DNA of 64,000 nt from Nocardia amamiensis (GCF_015477605.1 NZ_JADLQX010000022.1:1-64000); one strand, 5' to 3'; numbered from the stretch's first letter, positions 1 through 9,076 are shown. Made by a program: numbers and translations. The notes: a model not told the origin generated them from the letters alone.

Positions 1-53
1 ACCAGATCCCACAACTCGTCCGGCACAAGCCGCCGCGACAACGCATCCACCAC
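1..53 (-). mobile_element. IS5-like transposase, 5' end only (runs off window)
   Basis: The minus strand starts with two GTG codons and reads VVDALSRRLVPDELWDL to the window edge. This matches the N-terminus of actinobacterial IS5-family transposases, whose next residues would be a hydrophobic PLLP-type stretch. Only about 17 codons are visible, so intactness cannot be judged. It lies next to a Tn3-type remnant, which suggests an insertion-prone site. Confidence 0.5.
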
Positions 54-303
54 GACCGAACATCATGCAACACAACCGATCTCAATGCGCCAAGAACGAA
101 TTACATCCATGTGAGACATGGTCTAAGTAACTCAATCCAACTCACCTCCTCCCTGTAGCGGAACGTCGAATCGGACCAAACTCTGGAAGTGATCCGGCGA
201 GTACCGTGAATTACCTACTCGGCAGAGATCGCCGCTGGGTCGTGCTTGGCGATAGACGGGAGTATCGGCAGGATGGCCTGCGAAGACATCTGTGGAATAA
301 GGA

Positions 304-933
304 TTACGAGACCACCCAGCCGAACGGCTGCCCACGGTACAGTTCCACTTGCACCTTGGTGCCCTTGGGGATTCCAGTCGCGGGAACATTGTACATCAGG
401 ACACCGTTCCCATTTTCATAACCGTCCGGCCGGTAGGCCACGTTTTCATTCAGTTCGAATGTCGCGCCATCCGGTGCCACCAGCTGAAAATGCCCCATTG
501 AAGGAACATGAGTGGGGTTGGGAGAATTTGTTTTGACGGTCAGGATCAAGTACTGCTCTCCCGCCTTCCGGAATTCGGCGGGGATGTGCGGATCCGTGTT
601 CGTGGTTTGTGCTGAGGTGACCGTCATGGTGATGCGTGGCAGGGCGTCGAAGCTGGTGCCCCGCATGTCAAAGGTGTCCGCGAATTCGATTGGCTGGCCA
701 ACAGCAGCCCATTGTGGCCGGGGAGGCGAAGGCGTGAGCGGCTTGGTTGGGGTTGGCGGGGCAGATTCTCGGGTTGACGGGGTTGGGAACGAACTCGAAT
801 TCGTGATCCCGCCGCAGGCCGTGACTGCGAGGATCACGAAGATGCTCACCGCGCCACCGATCCATTGCCATAATCCCTTTTGCCGGATTCCGGTCGCGAT
901 TTTGGGTATCGAACGCATGAACGAAGCGTACAT
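304..933 (-). CDS. Putative lipoprotein with immunoglobulin-like (DUF4352-like) domain
   Basis: The protein has about 209 residues from the ATG at 933; a second ATG at 918 is also possible. After a short basic N-terminus there is a hydrophobic segment ending in a lipobox-like VTAC, followed by a Ser/Thr/Pro-rich linker. The rest is beta-rich and resembles DUF4352-type extracytoplasmic domains, which are typical of exported actinobacterial lipoproteins of unknown role. The same frame stays open upstream, but that part encodes a transposase remnant and is not taken as part of this gene. It is probably anchored to the outer face of the membrane. The family call is tentative. Confidence 0.65.
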   Translation of the reverse strand: MYASFMRSIPKIATGIRQKGLWQWIGGAVSIFVILAVTACGGITNSSSFPTPSTRESAPPTPTKPLTPSPPRPQWAAVGQPIEFADTFDMRGTSFDALPRITMTVTSAQTTNTDPHIPAEFRKAGEQYLILTVKTNSPNPTHVPSMGHFQLVAPDGATFELNENVAYRPDGYENGNGVLMYNVPATGIPKGTKVQVELYRGQPFGWVVS

Positions 934-977
934 GGCGGTCCGCTCACCAGCGCCGGTCCCGCCTTCGCGATCGACGC

Positions 978-1450
978 CTACCACCAGGTCTGGCACACCG
1001 AGAAAGCTTGCGCCGACAGCAGTTTGATCAGCCCGGCCCGGTAGTGATTGGTGTACGAGGAGCGCAGCGTGCCCTTCACCGTGCGCTGATACGTCGGCCC
1101 CGAAGATTTGAACTCGGCCACCAGATCCCGCAACACCCCTCGCGGCGCGACCGGGAACACCCGTGTCGCGCACCAGCTTGTCGCCTGCGTCCACCGTTGC
1201 CTCGGCCACCTTGAACAGCAAGTTCTCCTTGCCGGTGACCCGCTTGAACTCCTTGATCAGCTCGTTGGTGACCCGCACCGCCGCGCGGGCGTTGATCCGG
1301 TGCACCGTGGGATTCAGCAACTCGACCAAGGTATCGGTGATCTCCCCAGCACCGGCAGTACAGCAACGCCTCCAGCAACGTCAGCTGCGTGAGCGACTCG
1401 CCGCTCACCTCGCCCAGCGGCGGATCGAGCGGCTGCGCGCGATCTCTGAT
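978..1450 (-). pseudogene. Tn3-family transposase remnant, frameshifted
   Basis: Three reading frames join into one Tn3 (DUF4158/DDE) transposase segment. About 1450-1354 reads SLTQLTLLEALLY, about 1353-1158 reads AGEITDTLVELLNPTVHRIN and then KEFKRVTGKENLLFKVAEA, and about 1160-978 reads FPVAPRGVLRDLVAEFK then LRSSYTNHYR. The VHRIN, RVxGKExLLFxxAEA and LRSSYxxHYR signatures occur in that order in Tn3-family transposases. Two frame changes and the loss of both ends make it a dead fragment of about 150 codons out of roughly 1000. Confidence 0.7.
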
Positions 1451-1531
1451 ACGTACGCATGTGTGCAAATACCAGTCCCGGGACACGCTGTGCCTGGTAA
1501 TACTCGCTGGCTGGTACATCTGGGCGGTAGG

Positions 1532-2506
1532 TCACGGACGCTGCTGTGTTGTGTAGCTTCGGCGCTCGTGGTTCCAGCGTTCGGGGTCGGCCTCGAGGGC
1601 CGCGCGGTCCCAGTGGCCGAGTTCGGCGGCGGCCGCGTATGTTGTGTCGAGGAATTCGAGTAGCGCCCGCTCCGGCTCCGCGGCAGTGCGCACCGCCTCG
1701 TACGCCAGCAGAAACTGCCGGTTGTCTTTGCTGTAGAACGCGTCCCGCGGCCCGACGCGGTAATTGGCGAATCCGTCGGGTTCCGGATAGGCGTAGGCGT
1801 AGAAGGCGCCCTCCGCGCCACCGCCCGGCCAGAATCCGCAGCTGCTCAATTCATGCGAGTAACCCTCGACCATCACCCAGTCGCCGCAGTTGGGAGCACC
1901 ACCCGGATGCCGTGGCGCGGTCCGCCCGGAGAACCTGGTACACGCCAGATCCATCGCTCCCCAGAAGAAATGCACCGGGCTCACCTTGCCGATGAAACGC
2001 GACCGGAACTCGTGCATGACGCGGTCGGCGGCGACCAATTGCCGCCAGAACGTGGTGGCGGCCACCGCGTCATAGGATCGATGCTCGTAGTCGTCGGCAA
2101 AGGGTATCGCCGGATCGACCTCGTTGGGTCTGGCTTGGATCCGCGTGGTAATTCCGAGTTCATCGAGTGCAGTGAGGGTTTCGGCATAGAAGACGGCGAC
2201 CGGTTTGGGTTCGAGCGCAACCTGCCGGGTGCGGCCATCGCTGGACCGGACGTGCAGCTGATGGTCGACGAAGTCGAACTCGATGTCGAACGAACCCGCC
2301 GCATGCGGAATAGCAGAGGTGGTCAGTCCACGCGGGCTGACGTAGAGCGTGACTTGCCACCAGTGGTTGACCAAGGGAGCGTGGGCGAGCCTGATTTTTC
2401 CGACAATCTGCGTCCACATATGCAAGGTTTCGCGTGTCGGAGTCCAGTCGTCGACTCGCAATGCCGGCCACGCCCGCAGTCGGGGAGTGAAATCCGAGTC
2501 CTTCAC
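1532..2506 (-). CDS. DUF5996 family protein
   Basis: The protein has 324 residues and closely follows the DUF5996 pattern: an N-terminal WPALRVDDW, then LHMWTQIVGKIRLA, VNHWWQVTLYVSPRGLTTS and FDIEFDFVDHQL. I chose the GTG at 2506 because AAGGAGGT lies about 10 bases upstream, although the frame stays open to 2683. No signal peptide or membrane segment is visible, so it should be cytosolic. The family is common in actinobacteria and proteobacteria, and its biochemical role is unknown to me. No operon partner is adjacent. Confidence 0.85.
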   Translation of the reverse strand: MKDSDFTPRLRAWPALRVDDWTPTRETLHMWTQIVGKIRLAHAPLVNHWWQVTLYVSPRGLTTSAIPHAAGSFDIEFDFVDHQLHVRSSDGRTRQVALEPKPVAVFYAETLTALDELGITTRIQARPNEVDPAIPFADDYEHRSYDAVAATTFWRQLVAADRVMHEFRSRFIGKVSPVHFFWGAMDLACTRFSGRTAPRHPGGAPNCGDWVMVEGYSHELSSCGFWPGGGAEGAFYAYAYPEPDGFANYRVGPRDAFYSKDNRQFLLAYEAVRTAAEPERALLEFLDTTYAAAAELGHWDRAALEADPERWNHERRSYTTQQRP

Positions 2507-3093
2507 TGCTGCACCCACCTCCTTGTTCTTCGGAAAGCGTCCCTTCGATAATCGGGCGGCCCGCACGCCGCCATTCACGATTTCGTCGCCGCATCTACTG
2601 TGCAGCGCTCTTTCCCATGAACGTACCTGTTGAACGGTTGCCTCGGACGCTGAACCTTGCAATGCAGGAACCACCGGCACCACATCGGTACGGGTTGCTG
2701 TGATCGTCTGCCCCCGGCAGTCCCATTACCGCCATCGTCGGTTGTCCGGTTCAGGTCTGCACAGCTTGCGACCTATTGGTGTCCGGCCTGAATCGGGCGG
2801 GCAATCTGCGTCACGAGATCACCGCCGCAAAGCGGCACCGAAGTCGGTGTCGAGGAGGTGCGCGGTGGATCGTGTGGGCCGCACGGATCGGGCTGTGTTC
2901 ACTCCGGCCGATCTGTCGAGCGAGACGAGCGGCCCCTGGTGGAACGTACCGAAGGGAGCGGTCGTGTTCCGCACGCGACCGGGGGACGGCATCGGCGCAG
3001 GGGAGCAGCGGCACGCAATCGGAGTGCGAAGTTGCGGGCGTGTCGCCGGTTGAGACGGATACTCGGTTCATCCACGCAAGAAGGACCGGAACG
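2507..3093. other. Intergenic region, 587 bases
   Basis: This stretch separates the divergent DUF5996 and small membrane protein genes. Open frames occur on both strands, but none has a convincing ribosome binding site or a recognisable product. It presumably carries the promoters of both genes. Confidence 0.4.
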
Positions 3094-3309
3094 ATGCACG
3101 TGAAGAACATGAGCCTCGGCAGTCTGCTGATCCTGGCCTGGTTGATCGTCGGGATAATCGCGGCGGGCCAGCGCGACTATTTCGACAGCGGCCCGATCAA
3201 CTGCGCGGGGTTCGGCTCGATCGCGCTGACGGTCGTCGCCGGTCCACTGAACTACCTGGGCCTGAATCCCAAGGTCACGGATTGCAATGTGCCCCAGCCG
3301 AGTCCGTAG
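3094..3309 (+). CDS. Small single-pass membrane protein
   Basis: This 71-residue protein starts at an ATG preceded by an AAGGA-type ribosome binding site. Residues 7-24 form one hydrophobic segment (SLGSLLILAWLIVGIIAA). A predicted extracytoplasmic part with two Cys and several Asn and Pro residues follows, ending CNVPQPSP. It resembles small conserved membrane proteins of unknown function in Nocardia and Rhodococcus. It has no operon partner. Confidence 0.7.
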   Translation: MHVKNMSLGSLLILAWLIVGIIAAGQRDYFDSGPINCAGFGSIALTVVAGPLNYLGLNPKVTDCNVPQPSP

Positions 3310-3434
3310 CGAACGAGTCTCGGGCAGGGCCGCCGGAGCCCGACCAGGTCTTCGGCCGACGATTCGACAAGCGCTTCCGGCATGCGCTCGGCAGCGTGCC
3401 GCGCCCGGGATCAGCGGCACCGACCGACCCATAT

Positions 3435-3449
3435 TAGACAATTAGTCTA
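3435..3449. promoter_or_regulatory. Palindrome TAGAC-N5-GTCTA upstream of SGNH hydrolase
   Basis: The arms TAGAC and GTCTA are perfect around AATTA, and a further half-site-like GTCTTA follows at about 3454. It lies about 60 bases before the ATG of the SGNH hydrolase in an AT-rich patch where a promoter is expected. The shape fits a TetR- or MarR-type operator; the regulator is unknown. Confidence 0.45.
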
Positions 3450-3507
3450 GCGTGTCTTATTTTAGTGGCATGCCAGCCGACCATCAGCACCTAACGGCCC
3501 CTGCCAC

Positions 3508-4326
3508 ATGACCAACGGCACATACTCGCGATATGTCGCTCTCGGTGACAGCCAAACCGAAGGCGTCGGGGACGGCGACGACCAAACCGGATTGCGCGGC
3601 TTGGCCGACCGCCTGGCGGAACGTCTTGCGGCCTCCAACCCCGAACTGCGGTATGCCAACCTCGCCGTCCGCGGCAAGCTCGCTGGACAGGTTCGTGCCG
3701 AGCAACTCGAAGCCGCACTGCGCCTGCGCCCGGATCTGGCCACCGTCGCCGCCGGCGTCAACGACCTGCTGCGCCCCGGGTTCGACGCCGACGAGGTCGC
3801 AGGCCACCTGGACGCGATGTTCGCCGAACTCACCGCCCACGGTGCGGTCGTGGCCACCGTGACCTTCCCGGACGGCGCGCGGATCACCCCGCTCGCCCGC
3901 CTGATCAGCGGCCGCGTCACGGCACTCAACCAGCGCATTCGAGCATCCGCCGAGCGCCACGGCGTCATCGTGGCCGACACCGCCCGCCATGCCGTCGTCA
4001 CCGATCCGCGGCTGTGGAGTCCGGACCGGCTGCACGCCAGCCCGCTAGGCCATCAGCGCATCGCCGACGCGCTCGCCCACGCCCTGCAACTGCCCGGCAG
4101 CGATGACAGCTGGAGCAGGCCCCTGGGACCGCCCCTACCCGTGCCCGGCTCGTTGGCCGACGAACTCCGCTGGGCAGCGACCTTTCTCGGACCTTGGATA
4201 GGACGCCGCCTCACCGGACGGTCCTCCGGCGACGGCCGCACCGCCAAGCGGCCCGACCTACTGCCGGTGCGCGACCTGGAGGGCAGCCCGGGCAATGCGA
4301 TGACCGCCGACCTGCCCCGCCCGTGA
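3508..4326 (+). CDS. SGNH/GDSL family hydrolase (esterase/lipase-like)
   Basis: The protein has 272 residues. The SGNH blocks are all present: GDSQ with Ser15 as nucleophile, the glycine region near residues 56-60 (RGKLAG), GVND with Asn85, and a DxxH motif SPDRLHAS with Asp173 and His176. It should hydrolyse ester or acyl bonds of a lipid or carbohydrate substrate. There is no clear signal peptide, so it is probably cytosolic. The C-terminal 80 residues are basic and Pro/Gly-rich, beyond the usual catalytic fold. It converges with the GntR gene downstream. Confidence 0.85.
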   Translation: MTNGTYSRYVALGDSQTEGVGDGDDQTGLRGLADRLAERLAASNPELRYANLAVRGKLAGQVRAEQLEAALRLRPDLATVAAGVNDLLRPGFDADEVAGHLDAMFAELTAHGAVVATVTFPDGARITPLARLISGRVTALNQRIRASAERHGVIVADTARHAVVTDPRLWSPDRLHASPLGHQRIADALAHALQLPGSDDSWSRPLGPPLPVPGSLADELRWAATFLGPWIGRRLTGRSSGDGRTAKRPDLLPVRDLEGSPGNAMTADLPRP

Positions 4327-4364
4327 CCACACGGGCGGCACGCTTTGTCCGGACAAATCCGACC

Positions 4365-5099
4365 TCAGTGCCGCACCGTGGTGTCGAAGAAGTGCCGGGT
4401 GGCTCGATAGACGTGGCGACCCAGCTCGACGGGGCGCCCCGAGTCGTCGAAGGCGACGCGCTGCATCGTGAGCAAGGGCGCATTGGTGCGCTCGTCCAGC
4501 AGCTGCGCCTCCGCGCGGGTAGCGCTGCGTGCGCCGATCCGCTGCCGCGCAAGCGCGATGTGGATTCCTTTGGCGCGCAGGCATTCGTAGAACCCGTGCG
4601 CTTCTAGCTGGTCGGGCGCCGGTGCGAATTCCGCGGGCACGTGATTGGTCATGATCGCCAGTGGTTCACTGCCCGCACGACGCAGGCGGCGGAACGTCAC
4701 GAAACGTGCGTCCGCGGGCACGCCCAGCTCCTTGGCGATATCGGCGTCCGGCGTACCGAGCTGGTAATCGAGCAATTCGGTGGTCGGCTCCTGGCCTGCG
4801 GTGAGCAGGTCGTCGTAGAGGCTGGTCAGCTCGACGGGGCGGCGAACTTGGTTCTGCACCACTTGGGTGCCCACCCCTCGCCTGCGCGCCAGCAGCCCCT
4901 TGTCGACCAGGGACTGAATCGCCTGGCGTACCGTCGGGCGGGATACATTCAGGCGTTTGGCCAGTGCGACCTCGTTTTCGATCCGGTCGCCCGGGGTCAG
5001 TCGCCCCTCGATGATCGCTTGCTCGACGGCTCGCTCGAGCTGGAAGTACATCGGCACCGGGCTGTTGCGGTCGATGGGGATATCCAAGGGCGCGGACAT
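4365..5099 (-). CDS. iolR: GntR-family (HutC/UTRA type) transcriptional regulator, IolR-like
   Basis: The protein has 244 residues from the ATG at 5099, which has a GAGGAG-like site upstream. Residues 12-80 are a GntR winged helix with VPMYFQLERAVEQAI and LNVSRPTVRQAIQSLVDKG. Residues 95-240 are a UTRA effector-binding domain containing FRRLRRAGSEPLAI. It is divergent from the inositol genes, the arrangement seen for IolR in the Corynebacterium glutamicum iol1 cluster, where IolR represses inositol catabolism. The symbol rests on family and synteny, not on tested function. The shared intergenic region carries phased TGTCA/TGACA half-sites. Confidence 0.75.
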   Translation of the reverse strand: MSAPLDIPIDRNSPVPMYFQLERAVEQAIIEGRLTPGDRIENEVALAKRLNVSRPTVRQAIQSLVDKGLLARRRGVGTQVVQNQVRRPVELTSLYDDLLTAGQEPTTELLDYQLGTPDADIAKELGVPADARFVTFRRLRRAGSEPLAIMTNHVPAEFAPAPDQLEAHGFYECLRAKGIHIALARQRIGARSATRAEAQLLDERTNAPLLTMQRVAFDDSGRPVELGRHVYRATRHFFDTTVRH

Positions 5100-5173
5100 A
5101 GGGTGGCTCCTCGGGAAAGCGGTCGGCTCCGGCGGGTTCATCGTAGGTCTTTCAGGCCGCTCAGGTGCCAAGT

Positions 5174-5210
5174 TGTCATGAAGTCAGTATGTCAGGACAA
5201 AGCCTTGACA
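5174..5210. promoter_or_regulatory. Probable IolR/GntR operator array
   Basis: Three half-sites lie at 16-base spacing: TGTCA at 5174 and 5190 and TGACA at 5206. The last two form an imperfect inverted repeat. TGTCAGGACA at 5190-5199 fits the KGWCHTRACA consensus that I recall for C. glutamicum IolR in 9 of 10 positions. TTGACA at 5205-5210 may also be a -35 box for the aldolase-iolB-iolA operon. The array lies between the divergent regulator and the operon. Confidence 0.55.
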
Positions 5211-5312
5211 ACCACGAATGTCGGGGCGCACAGTCGGAGCAGCGGAAACGCCGTCCTCGTGTGCACCCGAACCTGAAGCTCGCGCCGTCGCTGACTGGAA
5301 AGGCCTGATCCG

Positions 5313-6236
5313 ATGACCGAAGCCACGCTGGCCGCCCCTCCAACGATCACGCCGCCGATCCGGTCATATGCCGAACTGTCCGAGGTCCGCGCCGCCGATC
5401 CCGGGGCGATCGCACGCGCATTCGAGGCGCGCAAGAGCCGGGAACTGGTGCGCGGCGACGGCCGGTTGATGATCATCGCGGCCGACCATCCCGCGCGCGG
5501 AGCACTGTCCGCCTCCGGCGACCCGCATGCCATGAACGATCGCAAAGAACTGCTGGACCGGCTGGTCATGGCCTTGAACCGGCCCGGTGTGGACGGCGTT
5601 CTCGGCACCGCTGACATCATCGAGGACCTGCTGCTGCTCGGAGCACTGGAAGACAAGGTCGTGTTCGGCTCGATGAACCGGGGTGGCTTGGCGGGCGCGG
5701 ACTTCGAACTCGATGACCGGATGACCGCCTACACGGCCGCCGCCACCGCGGCTGCGGGCCTCAACGGCGCCAAGATGCTCAACCGGTTCGATCTCACCGA
5801 CCCCGGCACCCTGTCGATGATGACCGCGAGCGCTGCCGCCATCGATGAACTCGCCGCGCACGGGTTGGTCGCGATGCTGGAGCCGTTCATGTCGCACCGC
5901 CCCGGAGGTCCGGGCGCCGGGGTCGTCAACGACCTGTCGCCGGATGCGGTGATCAAGAGCATGCACCTGGCGCAGGGACTCGGCTCCACCTCGGCCTACA
6001 CCTGGTTGAAGCTGCCCGTCGTCGAGCAGATGGAACGCGTCATGGACGCGACCACCTTGCCCACGCTGCTGCTCGGCGGCGACCCACAGACCGCGCCCGA
6101 GACGACCTACGCCCGCTGGGCGAAAGCCCTTGCCCTGCCCGGTGTCCGGGGGCTGGTCGTCGGTCGCGCACTGCTGTATCCACGCGACGGCGACGTCGCC
6201 GGGGCCGTCGACACAGCCGTGTCCTTGGTGCGGTGA
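5313..6236 (+). CDS. Cgl0159-family (beta/alpha)8 aldolase of inositol catabolism
   Basis: The protein has 307 residues, a usual length for the family. It has a DeoC/LacD-like TIM barrel with LMIIAADHPARGAL near residue 50 and AKMLNRFDLTD near residue 150. LLLGGDPQTAPETTYARW and VRGLVVGRALLYP form the C-terminal phosphate-binding strands. Members sit in inositol operons beside iolB and iolA. The likely role is cleavage of 2-deoxy-5-keto-gluconate 6-phosphate to dihydroxyacetone phosphate and malonate semialdehyde (an IolJ-type step), though this is inferred from context. The stop overlaps the iolB start by four bases. Confidence 0.8.
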   Translation: MTEATLAAPPTITPPIRSYAELSEVRAADPGAIARAFEARKSRELVRGDGRLMIIAADHPARGALSASGDPHAMNDRKELLDRLVMALNRPGVDGVLGTADIIEDLLLLGALEDKVVFGSMNRGGLAGADFELDDRMTAYTAAATAAAGLNGAKMLNRFDLTDPGTLSMMTASAAAIDELAAHGLVAMLEPFMSHRPGGPGAGVVNDLSPDAVIKSMHLAQGLGSTSAYTWLKLPVVEQMERVMDATTLPTLLLGGDPQTAPETTYARWAKALALPGVRGLVVGRALLYPRDGDVAGAVDTAVSLVR

Positions 6237-7156
6237 CCGCGATGCGCAGCAAGCACTACCTGCCCGCCCGCGGTACCGCGAGCTCCCCGTATCTCGTCGC
6301 CGTGACGCCCGAATCCGCCGGTTGGGACCACGCCGGCCTGCACGTCATCGAGCTCGGCGCCGGAGATTGGTATCGGGCGGACACCGACCACGACGAGGTG
6401 GTCGTGGTGCCGCTCTCCGGCTCGTGCACAGTTTCCTGCGGCAGCGACTCATACGAATTAGTCGGCCGCGCAAACGTTTTCGATGGACCGACCGATTTCG
6501 CCTACGTCGGGTGCGGCAGCTCCTACACGGTCTCCAGCACGGCAGGGGGGCGTTTCGCACTCGGCGGCGCCCGCGCACACCGGCAATTGCCGTTCCGATA
6601 CGTCGCGGCGGCGGATGTGGCGGTGGAACTGCGCGGCGCCGGGAACTGCAGCCGCCAGGTGCACAACTTCGCCACCGCCGACACCTTCGAAGCCGAGTCG
6701 ATCATCGCCTGTGAGGTGATCACCCCTGGCGGGAACTGGTCGTCGTATCCGCCGCACAAGCACGACGAACTCACCGAGACCGAGACCCCGTTGGAAGAGA
6801 TCTACTACTTCGAATTCGCCCGCGGCGCGGACGACTCGCCGGGGTTCGGCTACCACCGGGTCTACGGCACGCCCGAGCACCCCATTGATGTGCTCGAAGA
6901 AGTCCGCGACGGCGACGTGGTACTGGTGCCGCACGGCTACCACGGACCGTCGATCGCCGCCCCCGGCCACCACATGTACTACTTGAACATCATGGCCGGT
7001 CCCGGACCGGAGCGGGCCTGGCGGATCAGCCACGACCCGGCCCACGCGTGGTTGCGCGACACCTGGCCGGACATGGTCGTCGACCCGCGGCTTCCCTGCA
7101 CACGACCGACTACATCGCGCGCCACCGCGCCTGATCGCCCCGAGAGGGAACCATGA
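6233..7156 (+). CDS. iolB: 5-deoxy-glucuronate isomerase
   Basis: The protein has 307 residues and is a two-domain bicupin. It starts at a GTG in a GTGA overlap with the aldolase stop. The IolB signature is clear: YPPHKHDELTETETPLEE followed by YYFEFARG, with His, Glu and Asp residues for the metal site in the second cupin. LVPHGYHGPSIAAPGHHMYYL lies further on. It converts 5-deoxy-glucuronate to 5-dehydro-2-deoxygluconate in cytosolic myo-inositol degradation. Its stop overlaps the iolA start (ATGA). Confidence 0.9.
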   Translation: MTAMRSKHYLPARGTASSPYLVAVTPESAGWDHAGLHVIELGAGDWYRADTDHDEVVVVPLSGSCTVSCGSDSYELVGRANVFDGPTDFAYVGCGSSYTVSSTAGGRFALGGARAHRQLPFRYVAAADVAVELRGAGNCSRQVHNFATADTFEAESIIACEVITPGGNWSSYPPHKHDELTETETPLEEIYYFEFARGADDSPGFGYHRVYGTPEHPIDVLEEVRDGDVVLVPHGYHGPSIAAPGHHMYYLNIMAGPGPERAWRISHDPAHAWLRDTWPDMVVDPRLPCTRPTTSRATAPDRPEREP

Positions 7157-8670
7157 CCAATACCCGCGATATCGGCCACTGGATCGACGGAAAGCCTTTC
7201 ACCGGAACCGCGTCGGTGACCGCGCCGGTCACGAACCCGGCCACCGGACAGATCACCGGACAGGTCCGGATGGCCGACGTCGCCGACGTCCGCACCGCCA
7301 TCGACGCCGCTACGGCAGCATTCCCGAGCTGGCGCGACACTTCGCTGGCCAAGCGCACCGCTATCCTGTTCCGCTTCCGCGAGCTGCTCAACGCGCGCAA
7401 GCCGGAACTGGCCGCCGTCATCACCGCCGAACACGGCAAGGTTCTCTCCGACGCGCTCGGCGAGGTCACCCGCGGCCAGGAGGTCGTCGAATTCGCCTGT
7501 GGCATACCGTATCTGCTCGAGGGTCGATACACCGAGAACGCCTCCACCGGCGTCGACGCATACACCGTGCGCGCGCCACTCGGCCCGGTCGCGATCATCT
7601 CTCCGTTCAACTTCCCCGCCATGGTGCCGATGTGGTTCTTCCCCCTCGCGATCGCCGCCGGGAACACCGTGGTGCTGAAACCGAGTGAGAAGGATCCGTC
7701 GGCGTCGCTGTGGCTGGCGCAGCTGTGGGCCGAAGCGGGTTTGCCGCCCGGGGTTTTCAATGTCGTGCAAGGCGACAAGACCGCTGTTGACGAACTACTG
7801 GTCAACCCGGCAGTCAAGGCGGTGTCCTTCGTGGGTTCCACCCCGGTCGCGCAGTACGTCTACTCGACCGCGACCGCTGCGGGCAAACGAGTCCAAGCCC
7901 TCGGCGGCGCGAAGAATCACGCGGTGATCCTGCCCGACGCCGACCTCGATCTGGCCGCGGATGCCATGGTCAACGCCGGATTCGGCTCCGCGGGGGAACG
8001 CTGCATGGCGATCTCGGTGGCTGTGGCCGTCGGCGATGTCGCCGACGAATTGGTCGCCAAGATCGCCGCACGCACCCGCCGCCTGCGTGTCGGCGACGGG
8101 CTCGCCGAGGCCGATATGGGTCCACTGGTCACCGCCGCCCACCGCGACAACGTCCGCGGCTACGTGGAGTCCGCCGAGGCCGACGGCGCCACTCTCGTCG
8201 TCGACGGCCGCGACGTCGCCGCTGATGACGGCGGCACCGATATCGATGTTTCCCAAGGGTTCTGGCTCGGCCCCACCCTCGTCGACCACGTCACCCCGGA
8301 CATGAGTGTCTACCGCGACGAGATCTTCGGCCCGGTGTTGTCGGTCGTGCGGGTCGAGACCTACGACCAGGCATTGGAACTGGTCAACGCCAACCCGTAC
8401 GGCAACGGCACCGCCATCTTCACCAACGACGGCGGCGCAGCCCGCCGCTTCCAGAACGAGGTCGAGGTCGGCATGGTCGGCATCAACGTCCCGATTCCGG
8501 TTCCCATGGCCTACTACAGTTTCGGCGGCTGGAAGAACTCCCTGTTCGGCGACACCCACGCCCACGGCAGCGAAGGGGTGCGGTTCTTCACCCGCGCCAA
8601 GGCGATCACCAGCCGCTGGCTCGACCCCAGCCACGGCGGAGTGAATCTCGGCTTCCCCCAGAACACCTGA
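7153..8670 (+). CDS. iolA: Methylmalonate/malonate-semialdehyde dehydrogenase (CoA-acylating)
   Basis: This 505-residue aldehyde dehydrogenase superfamily protein has PFNFPAMVPMWFFPLAIA (substrate and cofactor pocket), FVGSTPVA (NAD binding) and GSAGERCMAIS. Cys284 is the nucleophile at the position typical of MmsA. IFGPVLSVVR and the C-terminal HAHGSEGVRFFTRAK are also family features. It converts malonate semialdehyde plus CoA and NAD to acetyl-CoA, CO2 and NADH, the last step of inositol breakdown. MmsA from valine catabolism is very similar, so the inositol assignment rests on coupling to iolB. It is the last gene of the operon. Confidence 0.9.
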   Translation: MTNTRDIGHWIDGKPFTGTASVTAPVTNPATGQITGQVRMADVADVRTAIDAATAAFPSWRDTSLAKRTAILFRFRELLNARKPELAAVITAEHGKVLSDALGEVTRGQEVVEFACGIPYLLEGRYTENASTGVDAYTVRAPLGPVAIISPFNFPAMVPMWFFPLAIAAGNTVVLKPSEKDPSASLWLAQLWAEAGLPPGVFNVVQGDKTAVDELLVNPAVKAVSFVGSTPVAQYVYSTATAAGKRVQALGGAKNHAVILPDADLDLAADAMVNAGFGSAGERCMAISVAVAVGDVADELVAKIAARTRRLRVGDGLAEADMGPLVTAAHRDNVRGYVESAEADGATLVVDGRDVAADDGGTDIDVSQGFWLGPTLVDHVTPDMSVYRDEIFGPVLSVVRVETYDQALELVNANPYGNGTAIFTNDGGAARRFQNEVEVGMVGINVPIPVPMAYYSFGGWKNSLFGDTHAHGSEGVRFFTRAKAITSRWLDPSHGGVNLGFPQNT

Positions 8671-9076
8671 CACCTCTGATGCCAGCCGGTCCCGGGCCAC
8701 TGTCGGGCCTGGGGTACCTCGCCGTCCCGGTCGCGTCCGGGACGTTCGAGGACGCCTTCACTTTCATCCCGCGCCATCTGGACCTGGATCGAACAGGTGA
8801 GGCAGGTGGGATGAGGAAGTTTGTACGGGTGGGTGGCGCGACATGCCCGCGCAGTACTCGATGTCGAACGAAGAACAAGCAACTAATCAACATGGATATT
8901 GTGCATATTCATGACTTTCATTGTGAACATTCACCAAGAAATTTTCGCGGTCTGTATATAACGATTTGAAAAACACCGAATCGTCCAAATGGGGGAGCCG
9001 CCGTCCATGGCCCCGTGATGTGATTGGCTCGTTCCGAATCCGGGACGCGTCACATAGTACAACCGAGGATGATTGT
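8671..9076. other. Intergenic region, 406 bases
   Basis: No convincing gene is seen here. The part from about 8880 to 9000 is markedly AT-rich for this genome and probably holds the promoter of the small secreted protein gene at 9077. No clear hairpin terminator for the inositol operon could be identified. Confidence 0.35.
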
